From contig JAKZAN010000007.1 in the NCBI GenBank assembly GCA_023053545.1, positions 3,224,001-3,288,000 on the forward strand: a DNA stretch of 64,000 nucleotides, written 5' to 3'. Positions 1-11,169 of the stretch are shown piece by piece (within the stretch, counting starts at the first letter, position 1; each line of letters opens with the position of its first letter). This stretch comes from Lepidurus packardi (taxonomy: Eukaryota; Arthropoda; Branchiopoda; Notostraca; Triopsidae). Both the position numbers and the translations under genes were made by a program. The notes under the pieces are model-generated. The model saw only the letters and a program-made list of their open reading frames with translations. It was not told the DNA's origin and did no database searches.

Positions 1-402
1 GGGCACGATACGATCGTTTACAAAACTCACTCAATCAAAATGGCGTCACGGCATCCAGCTTTGGCCTTAAACCAGGCACTCAACATTGGGATCCTTAAAA
101 GAAGCAGTAATAACCTATCTACAGAAAAAAAGCACATTGCGCAGGTTTAACTGCGTAAATTCTCATTGGGTTCCAGGCGATGCCTCAACAATGAACCAAG
201 AGTTCCGGAAAACAAATAATTTCATTATCGTAAAATTCAGCAAGGCGCATCCGCCAAGTGCTGTAAGTACTGTTCAAAACGAAGGGGTTTACCCCCCTTT
301 TCTTCTTTTTTTTTCGCTTTTAGATTAGCTTCCGTGGATTGCTATCCAATTACAAATGAGCCGCCACCGCCGCCTTTCGACGCGGTTCCCCGACCGCGTT
401 AG
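1..402 (+). CDS. 3' end of an unrecognised gene running off the left edge
   Basis: Three exons join in one open frame: 1-106 (open from the first base), 241-262 and 324-402, ending in TAG at 400-402. The introns are 107-240 (GTAATA...CAG) and 263-323 (GTAAGT...TTTTAG). Phase is consistent at both junctions. The 68 visible residues include ASRHPALALNQALNIG in the first exon and a proline-rich C-terminus (NEPPPPPFDAV). A rival donor at 145 would give a different ending. The gene probably starts left of the window; the ATG at 40 is internal to the open frame and need not be the start. A candidate poly(A) signal AATAAA lies at 791-796. I do not recognise the protein. Intron positions are inferred from splice consensus only, so confidence is modest. 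Confidence 0.4.
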
Positions 403-1430
403 CTACGCTCCCGTCCCCTCTGCTTACGGTCTATCCGCAGCGACCTTTTATATGGAGTTCTGGGTCCAGAAGCTTTTCAAGACTTAGCCCCTAGCGATGT
501 AACTTGTTACTCTTTTCTATCTTCTCTTTTTTATATATTTTTATACATGTATAGATATATAAAACAAGGATTGTTATTCTGTTATTTGGGGTTTCGGGAG
601 GGGGGAAAGGGGACTCACGATTAACCCCACACCAACCCGTCAGCCGTCTCTTTGGGGCAGCTAAGTAATTAGCTTGTATAGTACGCTTAGATCAAAGTGT
701 TGGAGCCTTGATTTGCTACGCCCATCATGCCTATGTTACCAAACTGCTTTTTGACCACTCCAACCGATTTCTTTTTTTTGGTCCTAGAAAAATAAAATAA
801 AAACGAAGAAAGAAATGAAGTTTTTTTGTTGTTGTTTCCTGGGGGCTTAAACCTTTTAATTTAAAGTTCCTTTTGGGCTTTTTAGATGAAGTATATTTGG
901 GAAGATAAACCAGGCGTGTTTGTCATTTTCACATTTTCCGGACGAAAATGTGAAACAAGAAGAGGAATCTTTCTTTGGTCAGCGGAATGCCAGTGGACAG
1001 ACCCGCACCGTATGTCGCAACGGACGGACTCCCCTTATCCCAAAAAAAGGGACGGATAGGACTGAATTCCCGAGAAGGGAAAACTTTCTTGTTGCCCTAA
1101 CAAGGCTCTCTCGATGTGCAACTCTCGGACGTCTTGATTAAAAGCTGCGAGTTTACGCTTGGCTAAGGCTTTTGACAGTTGGGAACTCACAAAGTTCTCT
1201 CTTTTCAAAAACCAGGAGCTGCCAACAAGAAATACCCCCCCTTCAAACCCACACCCTTGATTCAACGCGCGGTATTTAACCAAACTCGGTAACAGGACCA
1301 AACATAACGGGACCAATGTTTCCAAACCAGAATTAGAAAGTTCCTTCCAAAATAAAACCTGTAAAAAAGTGTCAATAAAAAAACAAATATGTTGATTTTT
1401 TTTACTAACTTCAAAGATTGTTCTGCAACT
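403..1430. other. Intergenic, no gene seen
   Basis: This is AT-rich sequence with possible 3' UTR of the left-edge gene up to the AATAAA near 791. No coding exon, RNA gene or transposon end was recognised in it. Confidence 0.5.
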
Positions 1431-2427
1431 AAGTTTTGGTACAGAAATATTTTTTTCCGGCTATTTGTCTATAAAAATATACACTGCAGTACATATGTTC
1501 TGCTCCATGACAGAACCTTTTCTGTTAAAAAAATTAACATACAAATAACATGAAATAAAAACAAAAAATAATCACCCAAAAAAAGAAAATCGATTTTTTT
1601 ATTTGTATCACACCGTGGTAAGATACTATGCAAACCACACTGGTTTTACCCTAATTCCCCATGCTCACCGCCCACACCGAGCTAAGGTAGACGGTAGCCG
1701 TAAACTGAAGCATTTGTTCAAAGATATTATCGAGATAATAACGAATAAATACAATAACGAGTAATGAGAGGGTATGAGATGGTAAGACTGCTTTGTATAA
1801 AAATAAGTTTAGAGGAACAAATTGGAATGGCAAAGGCCTTTTAGATTTAAAAAACTACTCTTCTCGCAGTATAGAGGTTGACCTTCTGCTATCGTTATGT
1901 ACAGGATAATTCAATCCATAGCACACAACCGCAGACAAACAAAAATACACCTTTCAAGCAAAGTAAAATGTCTACGAATATCATCTCAGAATATCTTGCA
2001 TTTTTTAGTACTCTGATGCTAAGTTCTAGTGCAGAAATATGTTTTGCAGCTATGGTATAAACAAGATATATTGCGGTGTGTCTTCTGCTCCATGAGAGAA
2101 AATTTTCTGTTAAAAAAATAAATAACCACAAAAAAAAGAAAATCGAACTTTTTACTTTTATCACACCGTGGTAAAATACTATACAAACCATGGCAGCTAC
2201 CAACAACCAGTAATGAAAGGATATGCGATGTTAAGAAAACTTGCTCAAAAATAAGTTCCGAGAGACAAATTGCAATGGCAAATGCCTCTAGGAAACTCGT
2301 TTAAAGCTACTCTTGTTACAGTATATAGAGGTTCACCATTAACGATCTTCTATCGTTATGTACGATAATTCAACCTATAGCATAAAACGGCAGTGAAACA
2401 AAAATACACCTAACAAGCAAAGTAAAA
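1431..2427 (+). repeat. Diverged direct duplication (two units)
   Basis: Unit A (1431-1969) and unit B (2021-2427) match in order along their lengths. Shared anchors include TTCTGCTCCATGA (1498 and 2086), ATCACACCGTGGTAA (about 1607 and 2160), CTATCGTTATGTAC (about 1891 and 2347) and a shared block ending CAAGCAAAGTAAAA. Unit A carries an extra segment (about 1657-1730) that resembles 4121-4193 and includes the inner end of a TTAA-type MITE, so the insertion postdates the duplication or was lost from B. No coding capacity is seen. Confidence 0.7.
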
Positions 2428-3616
2428 AAAAAAGGAAATAGAAATTATGTATTATCTTTCGTTTGTGTTGAACACCGAAACCGTTGCTATATTTAGGTGC
2501 TCTTCACACGCAGTCGGCCTCTTACAACTCAAACACTTCCAAACCTAGTCAGCATGACTCTTGCCAAACTGCAGGACAGACTCGAGTAAGTTTGGACAAC
2601 GCCAGAAACGCCCCGTTTTTCTCTCAATTCAGTTTCTTAATATTTTTTTTGGTCCTCCTCAAAGCCATCTCTGTATACAATGTACGATGGAGCGCAGTTT
2701 TTCTCAGATCTTTGCGCATTAACACAACATGTCCGACACAATGACAGTGCGGCGCTTGCCACCTGTACACCCCTTGTTTAACCGCCGCTACCATATTTCC
2801 AGGTCGCCCGGTATTTACCTAGGTATTATAGTATTGGATAGTATCTCCCCTCCTCAAAACGTCCTTGACGAGTAACAAACCACATTTTTTATACTAGTAT
2901 ATCCGTAGATTTTGGTTGAACTTAGGCTGTTGGCTGTTCCCAAATGAAACCATCACCTAAGCATAACATCGTTTGCGCTACACGTCTCTCATCCGAAAAA
3001 GGTAATCGTCCGCGGAGAGTCGGTGATGGACCGGAATGCTGTGCAATAGAGTTTGCTGGGAGGAAAAACCGGTAGGCTATACGGCGCTACCTAACGCAAC
3101 AATGCGTTTAATAGAGTTTGCATGTGTGCTTCATAAACTTTGGGGGCTTTTTTATACCCTAGTTAAAAGAATTGGCAGCCCAAGCACACATACAGCCCGT
3201 CGAAGAGGGGTGCAGCTGACAAATTGGGAGCGTCTGGGTTGTTTGAAAAACCCACATACTTTTCAAACTGCTCAACGCTCGCTTAATACCCCCAACCACA
3301 GTCGAAACAACCACTAAGTTACGCTCGCTAACTAAGACGCTTACCTCTCCCCACCCCAAAAAGGGGAAAAAAAAGAACGGGTGTGGAGGTCAAACGGCTA
3401 AATGGACTCCTGTTGTAAGTTTTTGCAGACATCGCGACAAATAGAGACGTTTGAAGCAAAAAGCTTGAACCGTTTAAACGTTTTTTTCAGGCTTCGACCC
3501 CATACAGAGGGTTAGACAAACTTCCGGCAGGACCCTGTTACTGTATTGTTAACCCCACACCCCCTTCACCCATCCTATGGGGTTAAAAAACGAATAAAAC
3601 ACAATTCAACTTCCCC

Positions 3617-4166
3617 TAAGGCTCCCGTATCCCTTAGCTTATTGGTATGCTTAGCAAAACAGTCACATATGGCACTGATGTTTGTTATTGTTTTCAGAAA
3701 GCCTTACATAAGAAAGTAACAACAAGCTACATATAGCTAATTCCGGCAAAGCAGTTCTACGTTTGTTTTGCTTCTCAAACATACAACTTGTTACCACAGT
3801 TTGCTGTAACAGTACAATATCCCAAATGAAATCGGAACAAGATTTCTTGTAAACTTCACGGCTTTTCACGTCGGATTTGAAAGCAGTCTAAAATACAAGT
3901 TTTCTTTCCTTGTAGACTTTTATTTTAGAAGCAGCTAGTGCACAACCAAAGGACATTTTTAGGCAATGTATTCACATAGTTCCAAACTTCATTTGTATGT
4001 TAGTAATGTATTATTCGTGGGGAAAATATGCATTGGATGCACTATTTAATATGCTGAAGCTTACTGTCGAAGTTTTTTTTCATGAAATGTGATGGTTAAC
4101 GAAAAGTAGCTGTGAAATTCTCCATGCTAATCGCCAGTAGCGAGCTAAGGTAGACGGGAGCCTTAA
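3617..4166. mobile_element. TTAA-type MITE, about 550 bp (copy 1)
   Basis: The terminal inverted repeats are AAGGCTCCCGTATCCCTTAGC at the left end and the reverse complement form GCTAAGGTAGACGGGAGCCTT at the right. The flanks read CTAA and TTAA. The interior shares the TAGTGCACAACCAA block with the copies at 17726-18898 and 59576-60167 but lies in the opposite orientation. There is no transposase ORF. TTAA flanks suggest piggyBac-type targeting, which is an inference because no autonomous partner is in the window. Confidence 0.75.
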
Positions 4167-4169
4167 ACT

Positions 4170-6795
4170 GAAGCATTTGTTCAAAGATATTACGCTCCTT
4201 CGTAAACTGAACTTCGGAAAGTTCCAGATTTCTATTTGGCGTAGGAGACGGAAACCTTTTCGCCCATGCAAACGGTAAAATTAAGATTTTTTTCAGCATA
4301 GCAGGAATGCAAGTTCGAAGCCCAGGTCCTGGTCTATATAATTTCCGCTTTTGGGGCTCTTAAAAGAAAAAAATTTCGTCAGAAAAGTGCTGTCATGAAA
4401 CCCTAACTACAAAAAGATGATGAGGTTGTATAGCAGAGCGGCATAACGTTCCTTAACACCGTAAGTGACCATAACAACAAAGGTAACATATAAAAGACCT
4501 TGCTTGGCCCGTAAGACCCCAGAAAAAGGTAACCAAGTTACACTTCCCAAAGTCTAAGCAAAAGGGATCCGGAACGAATGTCTTTCTACAATAAAAATGA
4601 ACATATACAAGCCTGCTGGGTTGCTGTCCGACAACTTTTCGTGAGAAAAACGACTCGGAAACTATTCGTGTGCAACCATATAAACTTGGTATCAAATCAG
4701 ACTATAACACGACACGGTTCTCTTTTCCTTTTTTTTCTTTTTTTTTTCAAGGTTCCTGCACAGCCAACTTCAAGACTTGGCTACACTAATTACCTTCCTT
4801 ATTTTGTTGCCTGAACAAACTCGGGAAACCCAAAAAGGCCCCTTATAAAGAAGGGTCTCCACCTGGTCTTCTTGGTTTTCGCTTACCAGCCAGATGTGAT
4901 GTGACCCGCTTGAGGTTTTAATTCGCCCCAAATTCTGATTTATAGGATGGCACCTATAAATCAAGAGATTTGCAAAGGCCCTGGCGAGGATTTTTACATG
5001 TACTGTACACTTATCTCCCGTCTCACTTCCCAATAACTCGACAAGGTCTATAAACCCCACAAAAGGGGAAATAACGTGGCACGCCACCAAAACACCCGGC
5101 TCGTACAAATCCTCATGAATTTTTAACACACGACCAATCACTTTCCAGAATACTAACCACGCTATACAGCCGATTTAACAACAACTCAAGTTGCACAACG
5201 TAAACGGATTTCTCCTTGCAACATTCGAGCTTGATTCTGAATTGCTTTCTTGGGATTTTTTCTTAACATTTTGAATCTATACAACATTTCCAAAGAAACA
5301 AAAAAATTGTCCTGGTAATAAACCACAGATTCCGCAGACAAATCGCAAAACGTCTCATTGCCAAATGTATGCGCCCTATATAGTATAAATGTATTACCAA
5401 AATATATTTGTACTCAATAAGAAATGAATATTAAGTTTTTGTATAGAAATGTATTACCCAATATATTTTACCAAAATCCTAAAGAAAAGTATTCGATGAT
5501 GTTTGTACAACAGTTTACCTTGAATCTAACTGGAAAATAATCGAATTAGCGACTTGCGAGCCAAATGTAACCTTTTAATCTAGTAAAGCAATATATTGTA
5601 TATACATGAAGTTCCAACCCTTTGGGTCTTGTAGAGTACGCTATACCAAGTACATTATCCAATCCAAGCCTATGGATTCCATGGGTCTTTACAGACAATG
5701 CGCATGCGGTATCCTGTGGATCTGGGTAGTAAAGGGTATCTTTCGTATATCCCTTTCTCGACAAGTATTCCTAAAGCGTTCCCAAACTGTTGTCCCCTTA
5801 TTCATATAGTACTGTACAGTACAGTATATCGTCAAGCCCGGAGGATACTTAAGAGTTGGAATGGTCGGAATCATAGAGTGTTTTAAAAAGTTTCGAAGCT
5901 TCTCCAACTCCAACTTCTCCAACGAGCTCTTGATTACTTCATCTTATTCCTTTCTCTGGGGCATATATTCCACCGTATCCAAGAAGGGGCATTCCAAACT
6001 GACACGAGAAGGCTTAATAAAACTTAGCGGGCAGCGTCAGGCAATACCTTGGTCGTGCTGTTCATTTTTAAAAAAATATTTGTATGTTCTTTTGGCGGGC
6101 TACCAAGAGAGAAAACGGGTTATACTCACTTACGGAGTTTGAAGTGTACAGTGCCAAATGATGGTATGCGCGGTGCGGGCAACCCGCTGTTGCTGTGAGG
6201 TGCGGGGGCTGTCAATGTGACTGACACTTGACAGGTTCCTAAAAACTTACACAACCATGTGTCACAAGTTTGTTAGGCAGGGTGTGAAAGTAAGACTGGG
6301 GAGTCTTTGGGAACGCTGATGGATTCAGAGAAGGTAGCGACCAGACAGATAGAGTAATAGTAATAACTACATAAAGGAGAATTGAATTACAAAATCACAA
6401 TTTCGCTAAGGCTACTACACTGTTAAAAAAAAGTCTGAATTTGGTAACTTACTTCTAGAATTATTGAATAATAAACTGAACTTCGCGTTAAATCATTCTA
6501 AAATTACCATCAACAAAATGTACTTATCCCATTACTAAAACAGTACGGTCAATTTACTACAATTTAATTGTAATTTTCCGTTAGTAAGTTGTAACACGGT
6601 CTGCACTTCCAATGGCGCAACAACACAACAATGAATCACAAACAGAAAATCGAACGAAGATCGGGATTCGTAGCGGTTACTCCGGTTTGGTCTCACTTCG
6701 CTCGGTGGTAGTCAGTTTTCGTGCAGAGAGTTTAGCATACGTTATCACGGCAATGTGTATTCATTGTTGGTGCGAAGCGAAGGCAAGCGGATATA
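4170..6795. other. Intergenic, no supported gene
   Basis: Several chance ORFs overlap on both strands; the longest is 123 codons on the minus strand at 4770-5141. None shows a motif or a convincing splice context. A short imperfect repeat around GAAATGTATTACC/ATAAATGTATTACC occurs near 5385-5480. Nothing else was recognised. Confidence 0.4.
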
Positions 6796-6799
6796 ATTT

Positions 6800-6928
6800 C
6801 GCGTTCCACTGGTTGCACTGGTGCAATATTTTTTAGCACTGACAGTTTGTGTACTCAGTGTGTAAAGATATACATGTTTGACACACTGAGTGCCAAAAAT
6901 ATTGCATCAGTGCAGCCAGTCGAACGCG
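6800..6928. mobile_element. Foldback MITE, about 129 bp
   Basis: This is a near-palindrome. The left arm starts GCGTTCCACTGG and continues through TGCACTGGTGCAATATTTTT, and the right arm is its diverged reverse complement ending in CGAACGC. The centre carries CACACTGAGTGCC and ACATGT. The same family occurs at 10748-10936. It has no coding capacity and is expected to form a long hairpin when single-stranded. Confidence 0.75.
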
Positions 6929-7985
6929 CTTTTAAGTAACAGCGTAGAGGCGTTGGAACAAGAGAAAAAGTGGTGTTGGAACACGAGTACGTAAAGCAGG
7001 AGGTAACGATGAGACAAATACAGAAAGAGTAATAAGCATCACAAAGAAGTTACATGATCAAGAATCGAATTTCTATTAATCCAGTTAATCCCCTAACTGT
7101 AAATAACGATACGAATCCAAGAGATCATAGCAAAGTGAAGAAGCCTAGGGGTTCAAGAACTCGGTTATGACTCTAAACACCCTGATCAGGCGGTTAAAAT
7201 TTGTAGGCGTATAACTTTCTATGTGAGCGCCGTAACTATGTATCTTCGTTAACCAAGGGAGCCGAGTTAGGAACCCCTTGGAAGGAGTAAAGGTAAGAAT
7301 GCAGCATCTTCAGTGCCTTAATGATTTGCCGATTGGAAGAAATTATTGCATCGTGAACGCTCGTTGACCCCATCAGCAAGTGTTTTCGACAACACCTGGA
7401 AAACGCTGAAACCTTTCAACTTGTGTACTTATTGCTCCTGGCTGGAGGCCTTCCTTTTTACAATCCTAACAATTTAACAGATCTGATGTGTAACGAGATG
7501 GACAAGAAAAAGAGGGGAGAACGTGTTGGGTAAAGGGCGTGAAAGATCCATCCGTCAAGTTGAGGCTGAGGAGAGGTAAACCTCGTTACTTACACGTCTG
7601 TCTTGAACCCACCATGTTCACTGGCAGATCGGCTCTCCACAGAACGTGAAGACTGCTGTTTCAGGACAAAGGCTTCAGGGCCATTTGAATTTCGTTGAGA
7701 AGAAAAATTGAGGTTATAACTTTACAACTGACAATCACTTATCTGGTTCCCTTTTCGGTTTGAGGGAACTTTCACAAATTAAAGAAGCAAAGAACGAGGA
7801 GGTTCCTGTAACATAATTGGAAGAAATACTCATCATTCAAGCAGACACTTCCATTTCTTTTCACGAAATTCAAGTACTCATATTCGCGTAAGTTTTGACA
7901 GGCTGAGATGGTGGAAAAATTTCTATAAATTGAAGGATTCCTGCAGACCAAGAAATAAGGACATAATTTAGAGATAGATGTAGTA

Positions 7986-8401
7986 CAGTAGAAGCCACTT
8001 ATTGTGATTACGTTTGTCAAGTGGATATTGATTCTATTAAGCAGAGCTTCTAATAACCGAAAATCGGAAATGTGCAACAGAAGGCTACGACTTATCGGCA
8101 CGTGAAACGAACGGGCTTGTTTAAAACAGAGAAACAAAGCATCGTCTACTTTTTGACACTTTCTCACACGTTTCCTTTTTCTAGATTCACTACACCCACT
8201 ATCGTTTATTTCTTAACGATTTTTCAACAATTTTGATAGAGATGATTGAGGAATTTCTAACTTAACGGCTGCTTCCCTCTCTGGCAAAATTTTGTAATTT
8301 AACTGGTCATAAGTTTCAATTAGCCGCAACTTCTCTGTTACATTCAAATATTCTTTTCTTGTTTGTCGCCATTTTAATATACGTACACGTTTAAAACACA
8401 A
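7986..8401 (-). pseudogene. Pogo/Tigger transposase remnant (CENP-B type DNA-binding region)
   Basis: On the minus strand the frame opens after a stop near 8402 and encodes VTEKLRLIETYDQ and EIPQSSLSKLLKNR, which is typical of the N-terminal CENP-B/pipsqueak helix-turn-helix. One in-frame TAA (8213-8215) interrupts it. The same frame then resumes with KVDDALFLCFKQARSFHVPI, resembling the second CENP-B-type helix-turn-helix of Tigger transposases. The reading frame runs directly into the left terminal repeat. There is no intact start codon and no catalytic domain, so this is a remnant and not a working gene. Confidence 0.75.
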
Positions 8402-8832
8402 CTAACACTACGCATTTGAAGCCTTCTCCTACGCTTCGGCAGGGTTCTCAACACGATTTCTAATTTCCCCAGTCAATTAAAGGAACTGGTCATTCAAAGC
8501 AATAACCTGCTATTTTAATTGACTGGGGAGTTTAGAAGGGATTATAGGCTGGAAATGGCAAGATTGGTTGAAACGAAGCAATGTCAATTAATTGACGCAA
8601 TGTCAATTTAAAAGCAATGTCAATGTGCAAAGTCCATGTTTAACAATCACTACTGCAGTTCCGTTACTGCATATGAAGATTCCTTTGAAATTGATTCCAA
8701 TATCCGAAAGTGCGATTCCAATAAAAGATTAAAATGCGATGAATTTAATAATTTTGAATCGGTCCTTTAAAATTTGCTTTTATAAAGCGGCTGATTCTAA
8801 TATCCAGTGATCACTATAAGCGGCATCTACTG
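7986..8832 (-). mobile_element. Internally deleted pogo/Tigger-like element
   Basis: The ends are CAGTAGAAGCCACTTAT at 7986 and the inverted copy ATAAGCGGCATCTACTG ending at 8832. Both are flanked by TA (7984-7985 and 8833-8834), the target duplication of the Tc1/mariner/pogo group. The element is 847 bp. It retains only the 5' part of a transposase gene, encoding the DNA-binding region, and lacks all of the DDE catalytic domain. A 13-bp inverted repeat (CCCCAGTCAATTA at 8467, partner at 8516-8528) sits inside it. Confidence 0.75.
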
Positions 8833-8834
8833 TA

Positions 8835-10747
8835 TTTGTAAGCTCAAGCTATCTATCTAAAACGCTTTTTTTCTCTTTTTTTTACCATTTTACCAATTTC
8901 TAATGACTGCCGACTAAACAAACGACACAGAATACAGATATGGCCGTACAAGGTAAACCTATTGTAATATTTATGTCTGCAAACCATGAAAAATCGTCCA
9001 GTTTTGCTCACTATGGGAAAACGCCCAGTCATCTGCGCAAATTCCCTTGTATAGCCATTTGCACAACTAAATCAACTCCTATCATGACATTTATCACCTA
9101 AACAATTGCTGTCAGCAAAATTTCATAACAGTTCCTCGATTAGAGCATGCCAAATTCCCACTGGATAAATGAACTAAAGTTCCTTTTTGTCCCTTAAGCG
9201 GGTCCTTGTGTACTGGCAACTACCGTCTATACTGTCCAGGATTAGATCATCTCTTCTCTCAATTTACGACTCGCATCCATCTCCCACCTTTTGGACAAAA
9301 AGGGAGAGAGAAACTATCTATGTAACATCCGTTTTCCGGTGGTGAGCAGTGATCCTTGTTCACCCTCACAGTTGAAATAGCGTTAGCTCCACAAATTTTC
9401 CGAGGTTCGTCGCTCAATAGGTCCGGGGCAGCTTTAGTGTTAAAGGTGTTTGAAAAGAATCCAGTAAGGGTTTTCCTAACGAGCATTCTTGTCGCCTTGT
9501 CGGAGAGATTGTAACAGGAGGGGCTCCTTTACTTAAAACCTTAAACTTAAAAGACGACAACAGTTGGGGGTGAAAACTGGTCAAGGTTTTAGGCCTTTTA
9601 GTCAGAGCAACAAGAGAAGCTTAAATAGAAAATTTCTCGCATTTTAACCCTAGGAAAAAGGGAAAAGACATGCTGTGCTTTCCAATGACGATATAGACTT
9701 GTCTTGTAAAAATCCTACAAAAAGGAGAAGAATGGAACCAAGTCGCCAAGGGGTTTTTCGCCCAGGTTAAAGTGCTTTCCTTCACCCCACCCTTATTTAA
9801 CCCCCCTGCCTTACAAGCTAACGCTTCTGGAGTCTCTCTCCTCCACATCGACTAGCAAGTCAAATGCCACGGCAGGGGGTGGCCAGAGATTCTGGGGGCC
9901 AGACAACGTCAGGTATAAGAAAGCTATCAGTGGTGGAAGAAACTGGTTATTTGCTTATAATGCGCTAGCGAAAAAGTTGTGCGGGCTGGCCACGCGCGCG
10001 GAGATAGCGTTGTGGTAGGTGAGGCCCGCCCGCACCGAACTTGGCGGCCACGAAGTTGGGTGGCACCGACCTCCAATTCAGCCAGTCCGGGTGGGCGAAA
10101 CCCCCAGTGCTGTACTGTACCCTGAACCGCGAGCCCGAACCGCAAAATGGTCCAACGTTTATTACTCACCCTTTTACTTTTTACCCTCAAGCCTCAACTT
10201 ACTCTTTCTTAGAAACACTCCTAACGCATTGAGATGATACGCTGGATTGGCATCAAGGTCATTTTCGAATAAAATTAACTAATCATATATACATACAAAC
10301 GCTTTAAGTCACGAATGTTTTCACTTGATAATGTAAGACAACAAACTTATACCCAAATCATCACCTGAACCCTTTTTCTGAAGAAATAAACGACGGTAAC
10401 AGGCTTCAGCCTACAAGCCATAAAAAATATCATTCAGAATACACGATTTGCACTAAATAAATAGGGCTTAATGTCTTACCAAGTATAAAGATTGTGATTA
10501 CTTAATATGCTGACATTTATTAAATTACCGTGAAGTTTGAAATAAAACAATATAACTAAAAATGTCAAGGCACTTTTATCTTGAATTTATTTTAAGAATT
10601 TAATTTAAGACTTGTTTTATTTATTTTGTTTTGAAAAGAAAACACCAGAAACGGCAAAAAGGTGCAATATATGTTTGCTCTGGAATCACATGCGTTTTTA
10701 CAGAATAATGAGACTGAAACGCAAGTTTCAGCTCATGCAAGAGAGTG
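8835..10747. other. Intergenic, no supported gene; one GC-rich patch
   Basis: No exon or RNA gene was recognised. A GC- and CpG-rich patch at roughly 9970-10160 stands out from the AT-rich surroundings and could be a promoter or an exposed fragment of an old exon. Neither can be shown from the sequence. Confidence 0.4.
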
Positions 10748-10936
10748 ATAGCGCGTTCCACTGGCTGCACTGGTACAATATTTTTGGCACTCGGTGTGTC
10801 AAACATGTATTTGCTTATAGCGCGTCCCACTGACTGCTCTAGTGCAACATTTTTGGCACTCAGTGTGTCAAACATGTATACGCTTACACACTGAGTGCCA
10901 AAAATATCGCACCAGTGCAGCCAGTGGAACGCGCTA
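10748..10936. mobile_element. Foldback MITE with duplicated left arm, 189 bp
   Basis: The ends form a perfect 27-bp inverted repeat beginning ATAGCGCGTTCCACTGGC and closing at 10936 with its reverse complement. Inside, a second left arm (CGCGTCCCACTGACTGC, from 10820) repeats the first, so the element reads arm-arm-inverted arm. It belongs to the same family as the copy at 6800-6928. Confidence 0.8.
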
Positions 10937-11007
10937 TTACTGGCAACATAAGAACGATCAATAATAAATAACAACAAATACCCCATCACAAATGGTGGCG
11001 CACTCCT

Positions 11008-11168
11008 AAGGCTCCCGTATACACATTAAAAAGCGTCGAAATTCAGTCAGCAATTAGTTATATGTTCCTTTTTTTACGTTCTTACGCAAAGCTATCGCAA
11101 AACAATAACAAACATCAGAGCCATCTGTGACTGTTTCGCATTAATAAGCTAAGGTATACAGAAGCCTT
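11008..11168. mobile_element. TTAA-type MITE, short internally deleted copy
   Basis: The left end is AAGGCTCCCGTATAC at 11008 and the right end GCTAAGGTATACAGAAGCCTT closes at about 11167. The interior keeps the right-hand segment TCTTACGCAAAGCTATCGCA and GCCATCTGTGACTGTTTC seen in the larger copies. Left flank CTAA and right flank TTCA are eroded forms of TTAA. Confidence 0.7.
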
Positions 11169-11169
11169 C

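Noticed and set aside
4770-5141. 123-codon minus-strand ORF
   Set aside because: No recognisable domain, no splice or promoter context, and other ORFs overlap it; length alone is not enough in a gene-poor repeat-rich region.
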